Source: Cyrtodaria siliqua (lineage: Eukaryota; Mollusca; Bivalvia; Adapedonta; Hiatellidae). From it: a stretch of DNA of 64,000 nt. The stretch lies in contig JAWPHD010008221.1 in NCBI GenBank assembly GCA_037043455.1, positions 53,919 through 117,918 of the forward strand, written 5' to 3'. The position numbers and the translations under genes were made by a program. Under the pieces are notes generated by a model. It did not search any database. It worked only from the letters and a program-made list of their open reading frames with translations, and was not told where the DNA came from. Shown piece after piece: positions 45,330-58,035 of the stretch (positions are counted from its first letter, which is position 1; every line of letters starts with the position of its first letter).

Positions 45330-47276
45330 CTTATATTATACATGTCTTTGTTAGCGTGGAAAAAGATTGCAGACAAAAAACAAAAAATCAAGTGAACTTG
45401 TTAAAGAATGTGAAAACAAAGTTATTCAGAAAAGACTAGAAAGAACAGCTAGTAAGGATTTATACTAAAAAACTGCTCGAGCCAGTAACTAGTGAAATAA
45501 CAGAGCAAACAAAAAGAACAACGGTTCTTAGCTGATGACATAAGAAAGAAATAACTATGTGCTTCTTTTACAATTATATGCATGTACATATTTATATCAT
45601 GTTGCATTTGATCTGTTAGGTCTGTGGTTTCGATATAGACATGTGCATAATTTATATATATAATAAATCTAGCTGTATTACCCAGACCATCGTATTTTTC
45701 TCTCTTTGTTTGCGATAAAATAGACACATATTCCCACGCTTCAAATATACGTCTCGTTTAATACGTGGCTCGCCGCGGCGTATTAACACCGCTCATGGAA
45801 TTACAATAAAAAGGAAATGTGTCATAAAACCACGTTTCCCTAAATTGTGCGCCCTCTTGTAATACATCGACGTATGTCGGCCTAATTAGGCCTTATTTTA
45901 ATAGGGCATCACAATAGTTGATGCGTAGACTATTGATAGCTGTGGACACGTGGAGAGCGTGTCATAGTGGAACTTCACATCTAATACACAATGCCTACAA
46001 CGTTTGGGGATGGTCGGTACTTATGGCATATATACATGTATACTATAGAAATGCCGTTTCATTTATTATGGTTATTTATCAATTATGAAAACTGCGAACT
46101 AAATATATTTTTCAAATGTCTGTACTTTTCAGTAAGCATGCAGTCCTTAAAAACCTACGCTCCTAATACTGTACAAGTATTAGACCCTGTCGTTTCATTC
46201 GGAATATACTGCATTTCACCATTTAAAATTGCAAAGTCTCATTTCAATTTTGTGTTTGTGAAACCAAGATGGTTTTAGTTAGTCAACTAGTAAACCAACA
46301 CTCTAGTTGCATCGGACCGCGCGTGACTGCCTCATCGATTGATGAGTCTGAGGTAATTATCGCTTAATGAAGCTGAGGTAATTTCATCCTCAGACAAGTA
46401 TTTATGTTGCACAATGTGCAACCGTCTCATCACGGGCATTTTCTTCGCTTCATTCTGACATTTTCACACTCACTCCACTGTGCTTGCGTGGTGTCTTAAT
46501 GTACAACTGGCTTACCTTAAAACAGAGGATATCTGACCGTTTCTACGACAAGAGTTTTCCCTCTTAGATTTTTACGATTATTTAGCAAATCCGGTTCACT
46601 GTTTCGATTATTATCTTTAAAGTAGCAATCCTGCCAACAACATCAAAATTAAAGAACGGATGTATGCCGTTTCTAAACCTATTGCCGACGACGTATACAT
46701 AACTTACATATGTTAAGAATCCAAACTCTAGACACAATATAAACGGCTTTAAACAGCCAGGGCATACCCAGAAACTAGAGCATCGAATTAATATTTACCA
46801 AATCATAATTCATTTTACACATTTCATATACAACCACGGTTATTTTAAAAACCCGCCAATAGACCTATACATTTAATCGGCACATATACGTTTTTATATG
46901 ACCCGAATACCTAGATAGCGTTTCGATAAGCGTTGTTTTAGTGTATTATCTGTTAATTGCCGTCCAAAAACGTATGATCACTTCACATATAGGAATAACA
47001 TAGTAAACATGTTGTTTATAATGAGATGTCATACTGAAAAACACATTAGCAACGGATTTGTTGATTTAGATTAAACTTCAGCTTATACCTGACTGTGTAT
47101 ATGTATTCAACGATCAAAACTGGGACACACTGAAAACAGCACGTGACGAGAGATAACAAGTTCGATAACAGTCTATGTTAAAACAGGTCACTCTTAATGT
47201 GTTTCATTTACATCTCATAACGGGCTTGATTCAGTTTACTATTTGGCATTCACGCATTTGCAAGTGGAAAATAAAT
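45330..47276. other. No gene assigned; region upstream of the anchor exon
   Basis: Frames of 90-95 codons at 45,449-45,727 (-) and 45,991-46,278 (+) have no family resemblance. Near 46,320-46,400 there is a small repeat of cctcatcgattgatgagtct / gaggtaatt. The part before 47,277 could be 5' leader or intron of the exon there. Confidence 0.35.
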
Positions 47277-47348
47277 ATGTTTGTTTACATTCTAGATGTT
47301 GTAATATTTATAGTAGCATATTTGGTTGCTTGGTTAGTTTGGAAGAAG
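47277..47348 (+). CDS. Orphan signal-anchor exon
   Basis: ATG plus 23 codons (MFVYILDVVIFIVAYL followed by VAWLVWKK) ends exactly at a strong donor (AAG|gtgagt). A short hydrophobic helix followed by basic residues is what the first exon of a microsomal P450 or another type III membrane protein looks like; vertebrate CYP20A1 also begins with an anchor of this kind. The CYP20-like gene in this window lacks such an exon but lies 19 kb upstream, so this one cannot be its start. It may open a second gene whose other exons lie elsewhere. No following exon was found before 64,000. Confidence 0.35.
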
Positions 47349-47809
47349 GTGAGTCAAAACATAAACTTATCATAATTATTATAATTTTACTTCACTGAGT
47401 CTAAACCATTTTAACGTTTAACACCGACCGTGCTTGGCCTCGGTCCGCTTCTGAATTTCTTCACTACGATGTGTTACGTTGAGGCATGATCCGTTCTTGG
47501 CAGGCCGAGACTACTAACCTGCCGTATTTCCATAAGAGTTCATTGCTATCGCGGAAGCGGTAGTTTTCCTTTGCGTCTATGGTGTTAGTATACGCATAGT
47601 CTTGATAAGATATGATTGATTAATACGCGGTGGTAAGTGTTTTGATTTGCTTTTCCAATGAATATGTCTACGTTTGGCATAGTTACCTCCCTGCTGTTTA
47701 AACATTTGTGTACAGCTTGGTAAGAACGAAAAGTTTCGGTATATATGACTCCATATTGTACAACTAGCACTGCGTCCGAAAAATACCTAGTACATGTATC
47801 TACCCTTAC

Positions 47810-48145
47810 GGAAAATGCATATATGTTACTTATATCAGTGTATATGTCGAGGTCTATGTTGCTTATATGTCAAGATGTATGTTACATATATGTCACTTAT
47901 ACTTGGCTTATATCTTTCACTTATGAGTGTCTTATATAGATTTTAAATGCAAATGAGATCTATGCCGATTATAAGTATGCACATGAGATATATGTCACTT
48001 ATATGTCCAGAAAGGTATTGTAGTTCACTTATATGTCACATATAAGGGACTTATAAGTGGCTGATATGATTAGCTGGGATGTCAATGCTGTACATATAAG
48101 CAACATATAAGGCACTTATATGTCACTTATATGTCAATTATAATT
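47810..48145. repeat. Array of short words of the type cttatatgtcac
   Basis: acttatatgtcacatataag, gcaacatataaggcacttat and close variants repeat at irregular spacing. A similar array is at 57,790-58,035. Confidence 0.7.
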
Positions 48146-48687
48146 CACCAGACAGAAGCACATTTAATTTCTTGACCACCTGCAGGGATTGATTTCTAGA
48201 ATCTGCAAGGCCATCCACTCATCTTGTTTCCTGTGGTTTCCTGCCGCAACAGGATCACCGCTTAGCGGGGCATACACATGTAGCCTAGCAGGGCATATAC
48301 GCCTGTGGTTGTCGAGGTTAAACCTATTTCAAAGGGAAATAATTTTAAAAAATCACAGTTATGGTCCTTTTTTCATAACACATATTCATTGGCTCATGTT
48401 GAAAGATGTGTGCAAAGTTCAGTGTTAAACAACTTATACTTTGAAAGTTATAAGTCACAATCACTTGTAAAAAGGCAGTTAAACCACTTTCCAAAGGGTG
48501 AACAATTCAAAAAATATGAACCATAGTTATGGGCCTTTATTAGATGCATACATTATACTTTCAAGTTATTAGCCAATCAGTTGTCAGGCAAAAGTTAACG
48601 GACGGACAGACGGATGGACGGACAATCGCCAAGACCTAATACGTCTTTAAGGGCGTAAAATATGTGAAGAAAGAAGACAGAAAGCTT

Positions 48688-51600
48688 TTAAAATTTGAAC
48701 ATAATATTGAAGTTTAATTGGTATCTTCTTTTTACAACACAGAACTTCAGCAGATGTTTCCACCGCATGGCTTTGATCCAGCAACCACCTGTAATCAAAG
48801 AAAATATTCTAATGTACATATTAAATTACATAAATGGTTTTGAAATATATAAAATATAATATAATTTTCAAAAAATCAGCTATATATAGAGTATTCATCA
48901 TCATGGTTTGTTTGAAATGAACAGAATGGTGATTTAGGTCATTTTAAACCCATGTATGGCCATATACTACAGTCGATTTTTTTGTGGTAGACATACCATC
49001 CCATTGTTCCTGGGTAGAACCAGTACTATAAACCTCTCGCCATCCGTAAGAATCGACATTTTCTCCTTGGACAAGTCTAGCTCCCAGGGGGATTTGAACC
49101 CACAACGGAGAGAGGCGAGAAAGCTTCAGTCGTATCGTCTTTTCATGGAGGCACTTATTAAAATTCATATGAAGAGGTAAAAGGAATTGAGTTAATGAGA
49201 TGTAAATATATATATGTATATATCAGCTTTACTCCAGCTGTTCCTGAAAACATGCACGCCCCAACGACAGCACCTTTAAAAACATATGTAGGGTTAGTTC
49301 CATTTATTCCTTCTGTAGAGGCTAAATAAAAATAAAAATATATAATATGGGGTTGTCTATTGGGTGGGAAAATGCTTCTGGATGTATTTTTCATGCAAAA
49401 TCTAACCCAATTAAAATAATCTTAAAATGCATGCATTCAATTTTGAAAAGCATGCTGTTGACAGTAAAAATCTAGTGAAATTTTAATAATGCGGGGAAAA
49501 AAAGAATTCCCACAAATTAATTCACGAACGAGAACTCTTTACCAATTTCATACTCATACTCATTTTGATTTTAATAGTACAATCAGTAATGTTTCAGTCC
49601 TAGGAAAATAAAAAGCGGCACCTACAGTTACACTGATTTTAAAGACAAAGTGCCTACAATATCATCAAAGACATTGCTCTGAAACTTGGTATGCACCTTG
49701 ATTGGGGTAAGGCATAATACTCTCTGAAACTAAGTCTGACGCCACTAGTGACACTGACCTTAACTCTAAAGACAAACTTAGGAAATTTCATAGGGTTTCT
49801 TTTTCTTTTTTTTAAGACATACATCTTCAACACCATCAAAATATTTGCTATGAAACTTGGAATGTTCATTTACTATGGTGAGACATAACCAGCTGACTAA
49901 TCCCCACTTCACCCGACATTGACCTTTAACGTAACAAACAACTTTTTCACCATATCATATTGACTTTGTGAATGAAATGCCAAATGTATTTAAAGTGAGT
50001 CGTGGCAATCTTGAAGTTTTTATCAAACATTACAATTGGCGTCTTGATTTATTGATATTATTTGTACAGTATCATTTTGAATTTAAACCTGCTTGCATTT
50101 AATTCTGCTTGCATTTAATTTAAAAAAAATACCGAACTGTTGTCTTATATTTCAGTCTACATATATCTTTAGCAGCAGGCAACATACCTTTAGAATCTGT
50201 TACTTGCAGGTTTCATTTTCATTAGATTTCGTGCATCGGCACACTTCTGATTTACGGCTTGGGTGATGTCCCTCTCCAGACAGCCTGGTCGTTTTGATGT
50301 TACATATTCTGAAAATGTGATTCGGATATTAAACTTGTATTGTTTATCATGTCTGTCATCATCTCAATGGCATAGCTATAGTGTTCTATAAACCCTGTAT
50401 CTGATATCAAAATAACATATCGGTAAATCTAAATAATGCTAGCCAAAATCTTAACTAATTAAATTGTATGTTTCATTCTTATTTAACACATTGACGGTAA
50501 TATTGTGTGTTTTAAGAGCTAAAAGTTACAGACATTGACTCTTTAATGGATGTCACATGAGCAACAGAAATAAATATTGCAGTGCCAGCGATTATAAACA
50601 ATAAATAAAACCTTTTAGGTTTTAATCAACACATTTATTACAGCACATTTATGTGGGTCTATGAGATCATGTTTCTACACATACATTTCATGTGTGAAAA
50701 AAAGAAGTTTATTTGCTTGTGCTCAATATCTGCTTTAATTATTGATAGTGTCAAATTACAGTAATAATAAAACTAGCTCAAAACCACTTACTAATAATGG
50801 CATTCACAATCGTGCCGTCTAGTGGTGGCCTTGATTTAGTACCCTTCACACAACTGTTTCTCAGTGTCTTGTCGTCAAAAAACACAATTATTAAAAGTCT
50901 TGCCAGGACAGTTCCACTGTTTTTTGCCTTTCTAAGGCAGGCATCAAGCTGTGCTACCGATAGTCTCACACCATAGCCAGGAACCAACTCGACTTCATGT
51001 GTGCTGGAACTCTAAATGAAACAAACAAGAGGTCAACGACCTTGAAGCTCTACTGATAGGTTTTGATAGCTAGATCAGCATTCCTGTGAATTTTCATAAA
51101 AATGTGTAATGTAGTTTCGGGAGTAGTCGCTACAAGTTTTTCCTATATAACTCTATGTAAACAAAGATGGCCATTGGCGGCCATGTTTAATGTTGAATCA
51201 AAATAATTTTCGACAAGGATCAACATCATGTCATGGTCAGATGGTGATCATTTTAGAAAGAAATCCCATATCAATATTACTTACAGTTGTCAAGAAGTAG
51301 TCGGTACAAACTTGCTTTTAAAAATATTTTTTTAGCCTTGGTGGCCATCTTGAATTTCGGGCCTAGCCTTGGATCAATTAGACATCAAGAGCAACATTCC
51401 TGTGAAGTTTCATGAAAATCTGTCAAGTAGTTTCAGAGGAGTAGTCGCTACAAGTTTTTACTAAAAAAGATGGCCGCTGGCTTGTTGGTGAAATATGTGT
51501 GTTTGATCTTGTTGGTGTAGTTATCTGCAGCCTGTTAAGTGGCATTGCTTTCAGTGTGATTGGCTGTATTTGTGAGGTGCGCATATTATGCTGGGTGTTC

Positions 51601-54600
51601 AGTGGAATGGATTGCAGTATATTTGCAGGTGGCATTGATGAGGTGTTTTGCATAAGAAAGTCAATCTTCTCCTCTAATTTTTAATTTTTATTCCATGATT
51701 TCAATTTAGGAAGCGCAAGAGCAATCCACTATTAAGCATTGGTCTGTGTTAGAGTTGTTTACTGGTTGCTTGGTCCTTGAATTTTCTCGTGATAGTCACT
51801 AGGCCATTGAGTTAAAAAAAATGGTCTCGTTTATTTCTTCCGCCCTCCACCTCCAGTCCTTTCCTGGGCATATTTTAAAAACCTTTTAATTTCATCCTCC
51901 ACAAAGGTCTCCACCACTTGGTGGGAAGCCAGGACACTGTCTGAAAAGGGAAAGAAAAATATATATGAACAAATTTACTGAAAAGGAAAGTAAGATATAT
52001 GAATCTGTTTATTTACACATTTAATATATCAAAAGGCCACGGCGTACAACCATTTCACGCCGAGTGAGGAATTTACAAATCGCGTAATTACGCCGCGATA
52101 CTTCGCGTATACAAACTCGGAGTTCGCCGAGTCGAAACTGCACAGGTAAAAGATGCAACATTTTATTACTGCAGTTATTTTAATGCATAATTATTCAATA
52201 ACTTCTAAAAAAAGCAGAAGACAATTTTTTATTTTTGTTTTTTTAAAATTCGAATGCCCGGATAATGTCACGATAATTATATAGCGGTTCCTATTACCGG
52301 CTTCGCGGCGACTGAACATAAAATACAATAAGTAATTACTATACTGGAAATTACAATTTATATTTAATCGGTGTTTGTAAAACGATTAACGATTCTGCTG
52401 TTGATTATTATTATATCGATGAGTTTTTTAGTAAAAATAAGCAAACAAATTGTAAAGAATTCCTGGCCATAAACCCGTTGTTAGTGCCGGGTAAGGGTAT
52501 CCAAATTATTTATGTCGGTCTCAAGAGAACTGATTTTTTGACAACAGAAACGGAAAAACGTTTGATTAAATGCATTAAAAGTTTGAAATCCATATTTTTT
52601 TTCGAAATGTCAGCGACTCATTTTTCTCTGTGTCCCGCGTCCTAGACGCACATTTTTTTCTGAGGACGCATCATTGTGAAACATGTGCGTCCCATGGACG
52701 CATTGCTCGAAAGTTGTACAAGAGAACAAATATAACACGACACCGGTTAAAGTAGAACGCAATCACAATGTAGTACGCGTCTTCTGATTGGGTAAAAACT
52801 ATTTGTCATCCAATCAGTAGCAGCGTTCTACTAACTGTTGGTGTTCGCTAGTATGGAAATCCCTAGACTGTGTCACGGTCCTTTGCGCTTCTCTGTTGAG
52901 AAAAACAGAGTAGAATAGACTAGGAAATCCAGGATGATGAACACAAAATGCCACCGAAAAAAGTTATAAATAACTACCCACAATTAAAATGTTTAAAGTT
53001 AATTTGACACTTGATTGGCATGTCAAACTACTCAGGACTAATTGAAGTGTTTAAAGTTTGTGTAGACTGTTTGCATGCTTAAAATAAAGAAAAAATAAGA
53101 GATTATTATGATGGTGATTACCCGTTACAGAACCGAGACAACTGCGTCATATAAACACATATTCTAAAAGAAATACTTTGTAAAACAAAGAATGGTAGCA
53201 ATATAATAAGGAATAACACGAAAATGATACAGTTTTGAAACTGTATGCACATATTTTGCTGATGTTTTACTGAATTGAATGTTGTTTAACAGCTCATCAA
53301 CACAGTATAGGTTATTTAGAGCCGCCCCAGAGAGAGGGGAAGGATACATAGGAATGCGGGAACCTGCCCTACTCTTATTATCGAATAGATTCCTATGGTT
53401 CTTTAACGTGCTCGGAGGATAGACCGATACACGGGACCGCCCGATTTACGTCCCCATCCGACGGACGAGGCTAAGGGAAAGTGTCTTGCCCAAGAACACA
53501 CCAACGGAACTCAGTGGCAACACGGACGATTGAACCCGGAGCCTCCAGTTACAAATCCGCCGCGCTACCGACTGCGCCACGCCAGCTGTTTTGACTGTTT
53601 TTAAAAGTGAAAATATCAGCAAAAGTAGTAGAAAATTCGGATGGTATGTATATCGGACAAAATTCGTTCTGAAACAGATAATAAAGGTACCCTTTGCATT
53701 TCAAAGTACCAATAGTATAGCACCTCTTATGGGTTGTTGTTAATAGGCTTTATTAATTTTATTTATATAAGATAACACATTTAAAACTTAGGGGGAAATG
53801 GTAATTTAGAAAGGAAGATATAAATATTATTCATAATTGATATATTTTTTAAGAAATCCATTTGTTTGACCAGCATTTTTTTATACAATATTTAGTCAAC
53901 ATAGTAGTGCATTATGGGTGCTTAATGGACTTCTACAACTTTAAAATGAAATTTAAGTTGTTTGGGGGTGGGGTGGGGGCCTGTATGTGCACAAGGGGCT
54001 AGATACATGTGGCTAATAAACTTAAATTATCACAATGGGAAATATAATTTAATTTCAAAATTGTCTGAAAGTGCAATATATATTAAATGATGTTCATTTG
54101 TAAAAAGTGATAAAAAACAAGTTCCAACCCCTCAGAAGTTTAATTATAAAAGAATGATGCGCGGCGGGGGTATTACCTTATCCCTAATCGCCTCAAAGCA
54201 AAAGAAAAAAAACACAAAAAAACATGCATTCTGAATTCTTTAAAATAAACGACAGTATTATAAAATAATCGCAAATGGCGTGAGCCCTGCATTCATAAAT
54301 TTCTGTAAAGAATCCAGATGAGAGTAAATCAGAGGGAATTCAGAATTTTAAGATGTTAAAAATTTGTTGTTAAAAGTAAAATAAAACTTTATGCAATGCA
54401 ATTACTGTTCTTTAAATCTGCATAAATAAGTCCCTGGGATATTGTGTTATTATTTTTAACGAATTTTGCAAAGAAAAAATCCTGGTACCCATTCTGTTTT
54501 AGTTTGGACCCATTGTTTCAACATATGTGAGTCCCAGCGACTCATTATAGCATATTTCAAAATGAATCACGGAATGTATTCATTATATTTATCAGTCATG

Positions 54601-56593
54601 TCAACTTTGCACGGGAAAGATGCACTCGGCGTTTGAATTTTTCTGCCGATTGATTGCTTTTTTCAAGCGCGATATCGGATAAGTTGAAGTTGTCGGAAAA
54701 TTTAGATTTGTTCCCAAAAATAAATCGCCAAAGGTGTGAACTTATGGTTAATGTATTCTACGCGGAGTGACTCTGAGTGTGATCACTCCGAGTGACTCCG
54801 TGTACTTTCGCCACGTGGATTTGCCAAATCCAAACACTGACTTGGCGTAGATTCGCTCGGCACTCGATAGGGCCAAACTCGGCGAATCGAGTAAAGTGTG
54901 TGCTTCGCGTGAGCCGTACTGTACATGTTGCACTCTACAGAGCTAGCTTTAACACCTTTAATTAATACATTAGCAATTATAATTTTGCAGAGACATGTGT
55001 TCTTGAAGGGAAATTTCCATTCATATTGATTTTCGCCATCAATCCATTTGACATCGTCCTGAAAGAGAATTTAAGAGAACAATCATTTGATTCTTAGTAT
55101 TTTACTCTTTTCACATGTTTTCATACTTCAGCTTCCAGTTGGGTAATGGCTGCTTAAACACAGTTGCTTCAAAACAGATTGATAACCCGTCCTTTCAATC
55201 CTGCGCGTAATGTACACAAATGTTTAAATGGAAGTTATACAATTTAAGCGCTATAGCTACTAGAAGCGCTAGTTCAAGCTCAAATCAAGATGGATATAAA
55301 TATAGCTGGGCTCAGAATTAACGATTGTTTGCCGTGACCCGACTCAGGACTTAAGGTACTGCTAAAGTATGGCTGATGGGATCATTGTCGTATCGTGTAC
55401 TACAGAAAGGTACCTGGGATACATCTATGTATACAGAAACGTACCCGAAAATCTTCAAATCCAGAACGATCCCCAAATATACAGAAACGTACCCGGACAA
55501 ACAAGATCTCATTGGCGGAATTAAAACAAATTAGAACTTGATAAACAACTACTTAAACAATATTGTTTATCATTAACTATTGCACTATTGTTCTTAAAAA
55601 CATAGTTAGGCTGCCATAGTTAGTAATAAAATCTAGAACGTATTTCATAAAACCGGAAGTTGTAAATCATCAAACCCCGCGCAAAAAATAAACAAATACA
55701 CAGCTCGTCATTCAAGAATAGTTTAATGAAGGTATCCCTGTACTTTTATTTCCGAAGACCCCACCGGAAAAACACACGCACATTTGGGCAAATTTGGGCG
55801 CCAAATTTCCATGGGAATTCTGATAATCGAATCATCAAAAAGGGATTATATCAAAATATAAATTGGCGCCATTAAATACGTAAATACATTAAATATGTAA
55901 GCTAAACTTTTTAAAAAATTGAATCGTTAATGAAAGTTTCGCATTGTACTCTCGCGAGATTTTGTCTCGGGTACATTTATGTATATTTGGGGGCCTTTCT
56001 GGATTTCGATAATTTTCGGGTGCATTTATGTGTACATTTATGTGTACATAAATGTAACCCGATTGCCTTTCTGTAGTACCCAGTACGACAGTGACCCCAT
56101 CAGCGAAAGTATGCTATCTTTTGGACGGTATGTAAAGCCTTCGGCACTGTGTGCAGGGAGAGCCACACACATTGCATGCAAGATCTCACCGTAATTCTTA
56201 ATCCAAGCATTCTTTGACCATAAAAACTTTCTTTTTTTATCTTTTTCAAGTGTGGCTTTTTAGGCAGATGAAATATCAAAATCGTAAACAGTGCTGTTAA
56301 GGTCAGAGAATGCTCGGATTGTGGTGTGTGGTGTGGTGGGGTGGGGGGGGGGGGGGGAGCATAAAACCTTTCCTCCGAAGCGACATGAACGAGGCTACAT
56401 TGATAATCAGAAACTTTTTGAAAAAATGATAGAAAACTTCAAAAAAGATGGGCCCATATTTCCAACGAGTACGAAGTCGATCGGGATTCGTTATTGTTCA
56501 CAAATATTTTACACAAACTTTTCCCATCAAACAAAGTAACACTGACTTACCTCTTCGAACTTGATCACCGACGCTTTTGGAATATCGAAATAC
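48688..56593 (-). CDS. BEN-domain protein, seven exons
   Basis: Minus-strand exons with matching phases: 56,551-56,593; 54,995-55,058; 51,851-51,940; 51,462-51,673; 50,792-51,011; 50,204-50,308; 48,688-48,788 (TAA). Order: YFDIPKASVIKFEE; DDVKWIDGENQYEWKFPF; a helical part VETFVEDEIKRFLKYAQER; a Gln/Pro/Thr/Ser-rich linker; then the BEN domain from VELVPGYGVRLSVAQLDACL through LLIIVFFDDKTLRNSCVKG to RDITQAVNQKCADARNLMK. BEN domains bind DNA or protein partners in chromatin regulators. About 280 residues are seen; the start codon exon was not found, and the donor at 54,994 (GTCTCT) is weak, so the second exon's end is uncertain. All exons are open. Composition suggests a nuclear factor of the kind abundant in bivalves; targets are unknown. 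Confidence 0.78.
49015..49145 (-). mobile_element. tRNA-related SINE fragment in a BEN-gene intron
   Basis: On the minus strand gtgggttcaaatccccctgg is an excellent B-box, followed by gagctagacttgtccaagg and ggttctacccaggaacaatg. The A-box side is worn. Near 13,390-13,450 a related tail occurs (gtcctggttctaccta). Confidence 0.45.
51020..51480 (+). mobile_element. Bivalve repeat that makes up an intron of the BEN gene
   Basis: aaacaagaggtcaacgacct to aaaagatggccgctgg. The same family lies at 38,688-39,530 (ttttgatagctagctcagca, gcagccatgtttaatgttga). It fills the intron 51,012-51,461 almost exactly. On the minus strand the element supplies the donor (ctttttta|gtaaaa) and the last six or so codons of the exon before it. 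Confidence 0.75.
52740..52970 (+). promoter_or_regulatory. Possible promoter with CCAAT boxes, in a BEN-gene intron
   Basis: gattggg and ccaatca lie near 52,786 and 52,811, then ATG in a good context at about 52,949 (aaaatgccaccgaaaaaag) opening a frame of only some 14 codons. No donor follows clearly. The region just before (52,600-52,720) has the repeated words gacgcacat/ggacgcatt. Confidence 0.2.
53273..53586 (-). mobile_element. Full-length SINE, minus strand
   Basis: Reverse of the 40,234-40,550 copy, with tail aattgaatgttgtttaac first and tRNA-like head (ctaccgactgcgccacgcca) last. Imperfect flanking ttttactg / ttttgactg may be the target duplication. Lies in a BEN-gene intron. Confidence 0.88.
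53760..54900. other. BEN-gene intron, no further gene
   Basis: AT-rich DNA with a G-rich stretch near 53,964. At 54,480-54,545 there is ggacccattg / gtgagtcccagcgactc, a palindromic pair. The minus frame at 54,748-54,933 is a read-through of the exon at 55,058. Confidence 0.4.
55365..56105. mobile_element. Foldback element with ~150-bp inverted arms
   Basis: Left arm 55,370-55,515 (gctgatgggatcattgtcgt, gtactacagaaaggtacctg, gtatacagaaacgtacccga) and right arm about 55,948-56,105 are inverted copies with about three quarters identity. The middle is AT-rich with no coding. It lies in a BEN-gene intron. A TCTCGCGAGA palindrome sits at 55,950-55,959 in the right arm. Confidence 0.7.
56341..56540 (+). 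other. Poly-G tract and a protein-like frame of unknown meaning
   Basis: After about 17 G (56,341-56,357) a plus frame reads PKRHERGYIDNQKLFEKMIE then NFKKDGPIFPTSTKS, ending at a stop near 56,539. It looks coding in composition but lies between two BEN-gene exons of the other strand and matches no family. Confidence 0.2.
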
Positions 56594-57067
56594 CTGTTTA
56601 AAACGATTTTATACACACATTTCTTTGTAAACAAGACACAATCTCAGTTTTCCGCGTTAAATTTGATATCCCTGCATTTGACTGGCTGGGTCAGCATTTC
56701 CGTTAGTGGCCTTCTAGCGCATATCCAGGGGAGGTAACATCTGTTATAAACTTCCGACTTCGAATCATTAGGATACACGTTTTTTACGGGTTACGCTGCC
56801 TTTGCAATATACGACATTTTATTGTTGCAATTAGGCCTAACGTACGATACTTGCAAAACGAATACTTGCAAAACGAATTCCGCGGATGCAATTCGTCAAT
56901 ATATATGTAATTAAAGAGGACATTTAAGGAGTACAGTATATAATTCTGCAATGATTAATGGTGTTATATATCATATCTTTCATTTACCTACACCTCGTTT
57001 AACAATTATATGATTGATATATCATATATATATATATATATCAACAATGTGAAAGGTCAGCCTTTTA

Positions 57068-57300
57068 TCAACGTCTATACAACGTTACAACTCTAACGAT
57101 GTTCCAACGTTAAGAACGGTAACGCTGAATCAACGTTGATACAACGTCAGAACTCATACCCATACAAGTTGATGGTTGAAGGTTGAAGGTTGAATAGGGT
57201 AACGTTGATTCAACGTTGAAGTAACGTTGATCGACATCGTGACCAGAATCCAACCACATCCCAACGCTGAATCAACGTTGTGTGCCCACTGAGCGGGGCG
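57068..57300. repeat. Repeat rich in the palindrome CAACGTTG
   Basis: More than ten copies of caacgttg/aacgttga-like words (tgattcaacgttgaagtaac, gaatcaacgttgatacaacg), ending with gtgtgcccactgagcgggg. The pattern is common in animal interspersed repeats. Confidence 0.8.
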
Positions 57301-57789
57301 CTTAAAGGGCGAATACGGTACATTGTTTTTAAATAAATGCAAACTAGTGAAAAGTTATAATTTGAAATGTAAAGTTCAATGACTGATAAATACTTTCAGA
57401 TTGTCGTGTATCCCTTTAATGTATGTAAACATTGGTGTATTGGGATTATACCGTTTAAGTTTGACAAACAGACTGTCATGATGTGATTAAGAGGAACTAA
57501 GTGCATCTGTTGTCATCTTTACCAAAATATTCTGTATGCACTGCTGTACCATGCAATGGTAAATAAATGATAAAAATAAAAGTTTGTATTAATAATTATT
57601 TTTTATCTTAAAACCCGTGTTAAATGCATGTTGAATGTCTCCGAAATCTGGTAATAATGATACCCACATTGTCATATCAAACTGTGCAAAAAATGAAATT
57701 ACAGAATTTATAAATTTTCCACTTTATTTTGGACTTAGAAAATAACAGACATCGGCAACTAAGAAAGTGATTAGAAAATGCCTAAGTTC

Positions 57790-58035
57790 TCACTTATATG
57801 CGGTAAATGCTGTATACAGCACTCTTGTGCAACTATTTGATCTATGTCAGATCCGCATATAAGTGACATATATGCGGGTTATATGTCAAAATCAGCTTGA
57901 CTTATACTTGACATATACATATAACTCACTTACTCAGGATTTGATGAAACCTGTAATTGAAAGTACAAGTGACATATATGTCGCATATAAGCCGCATATA
58001 GGTCGCATATATGTCGCATATATGTTGGTTTATGT
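57790..58035. repeat. Second array of cttatatgtcac-type words
   Basis: gcatataagtgacatatatg, gacatatatgtcgcatataa, gccgcatataggtcgcatat. Similar in make-up to 47,810-48,145; the BEN gene lies between the two. Confidence 0.7.

Noticed and set aside
56111..56260. Possible extra BEN-gene exon on the minus strand ending at attacg|gtgaga
   Set aside because: Its length would break the phase between the exons at 56,551 and 55,058, which join cleanly without it; its 3' part overlaps the foldback element.
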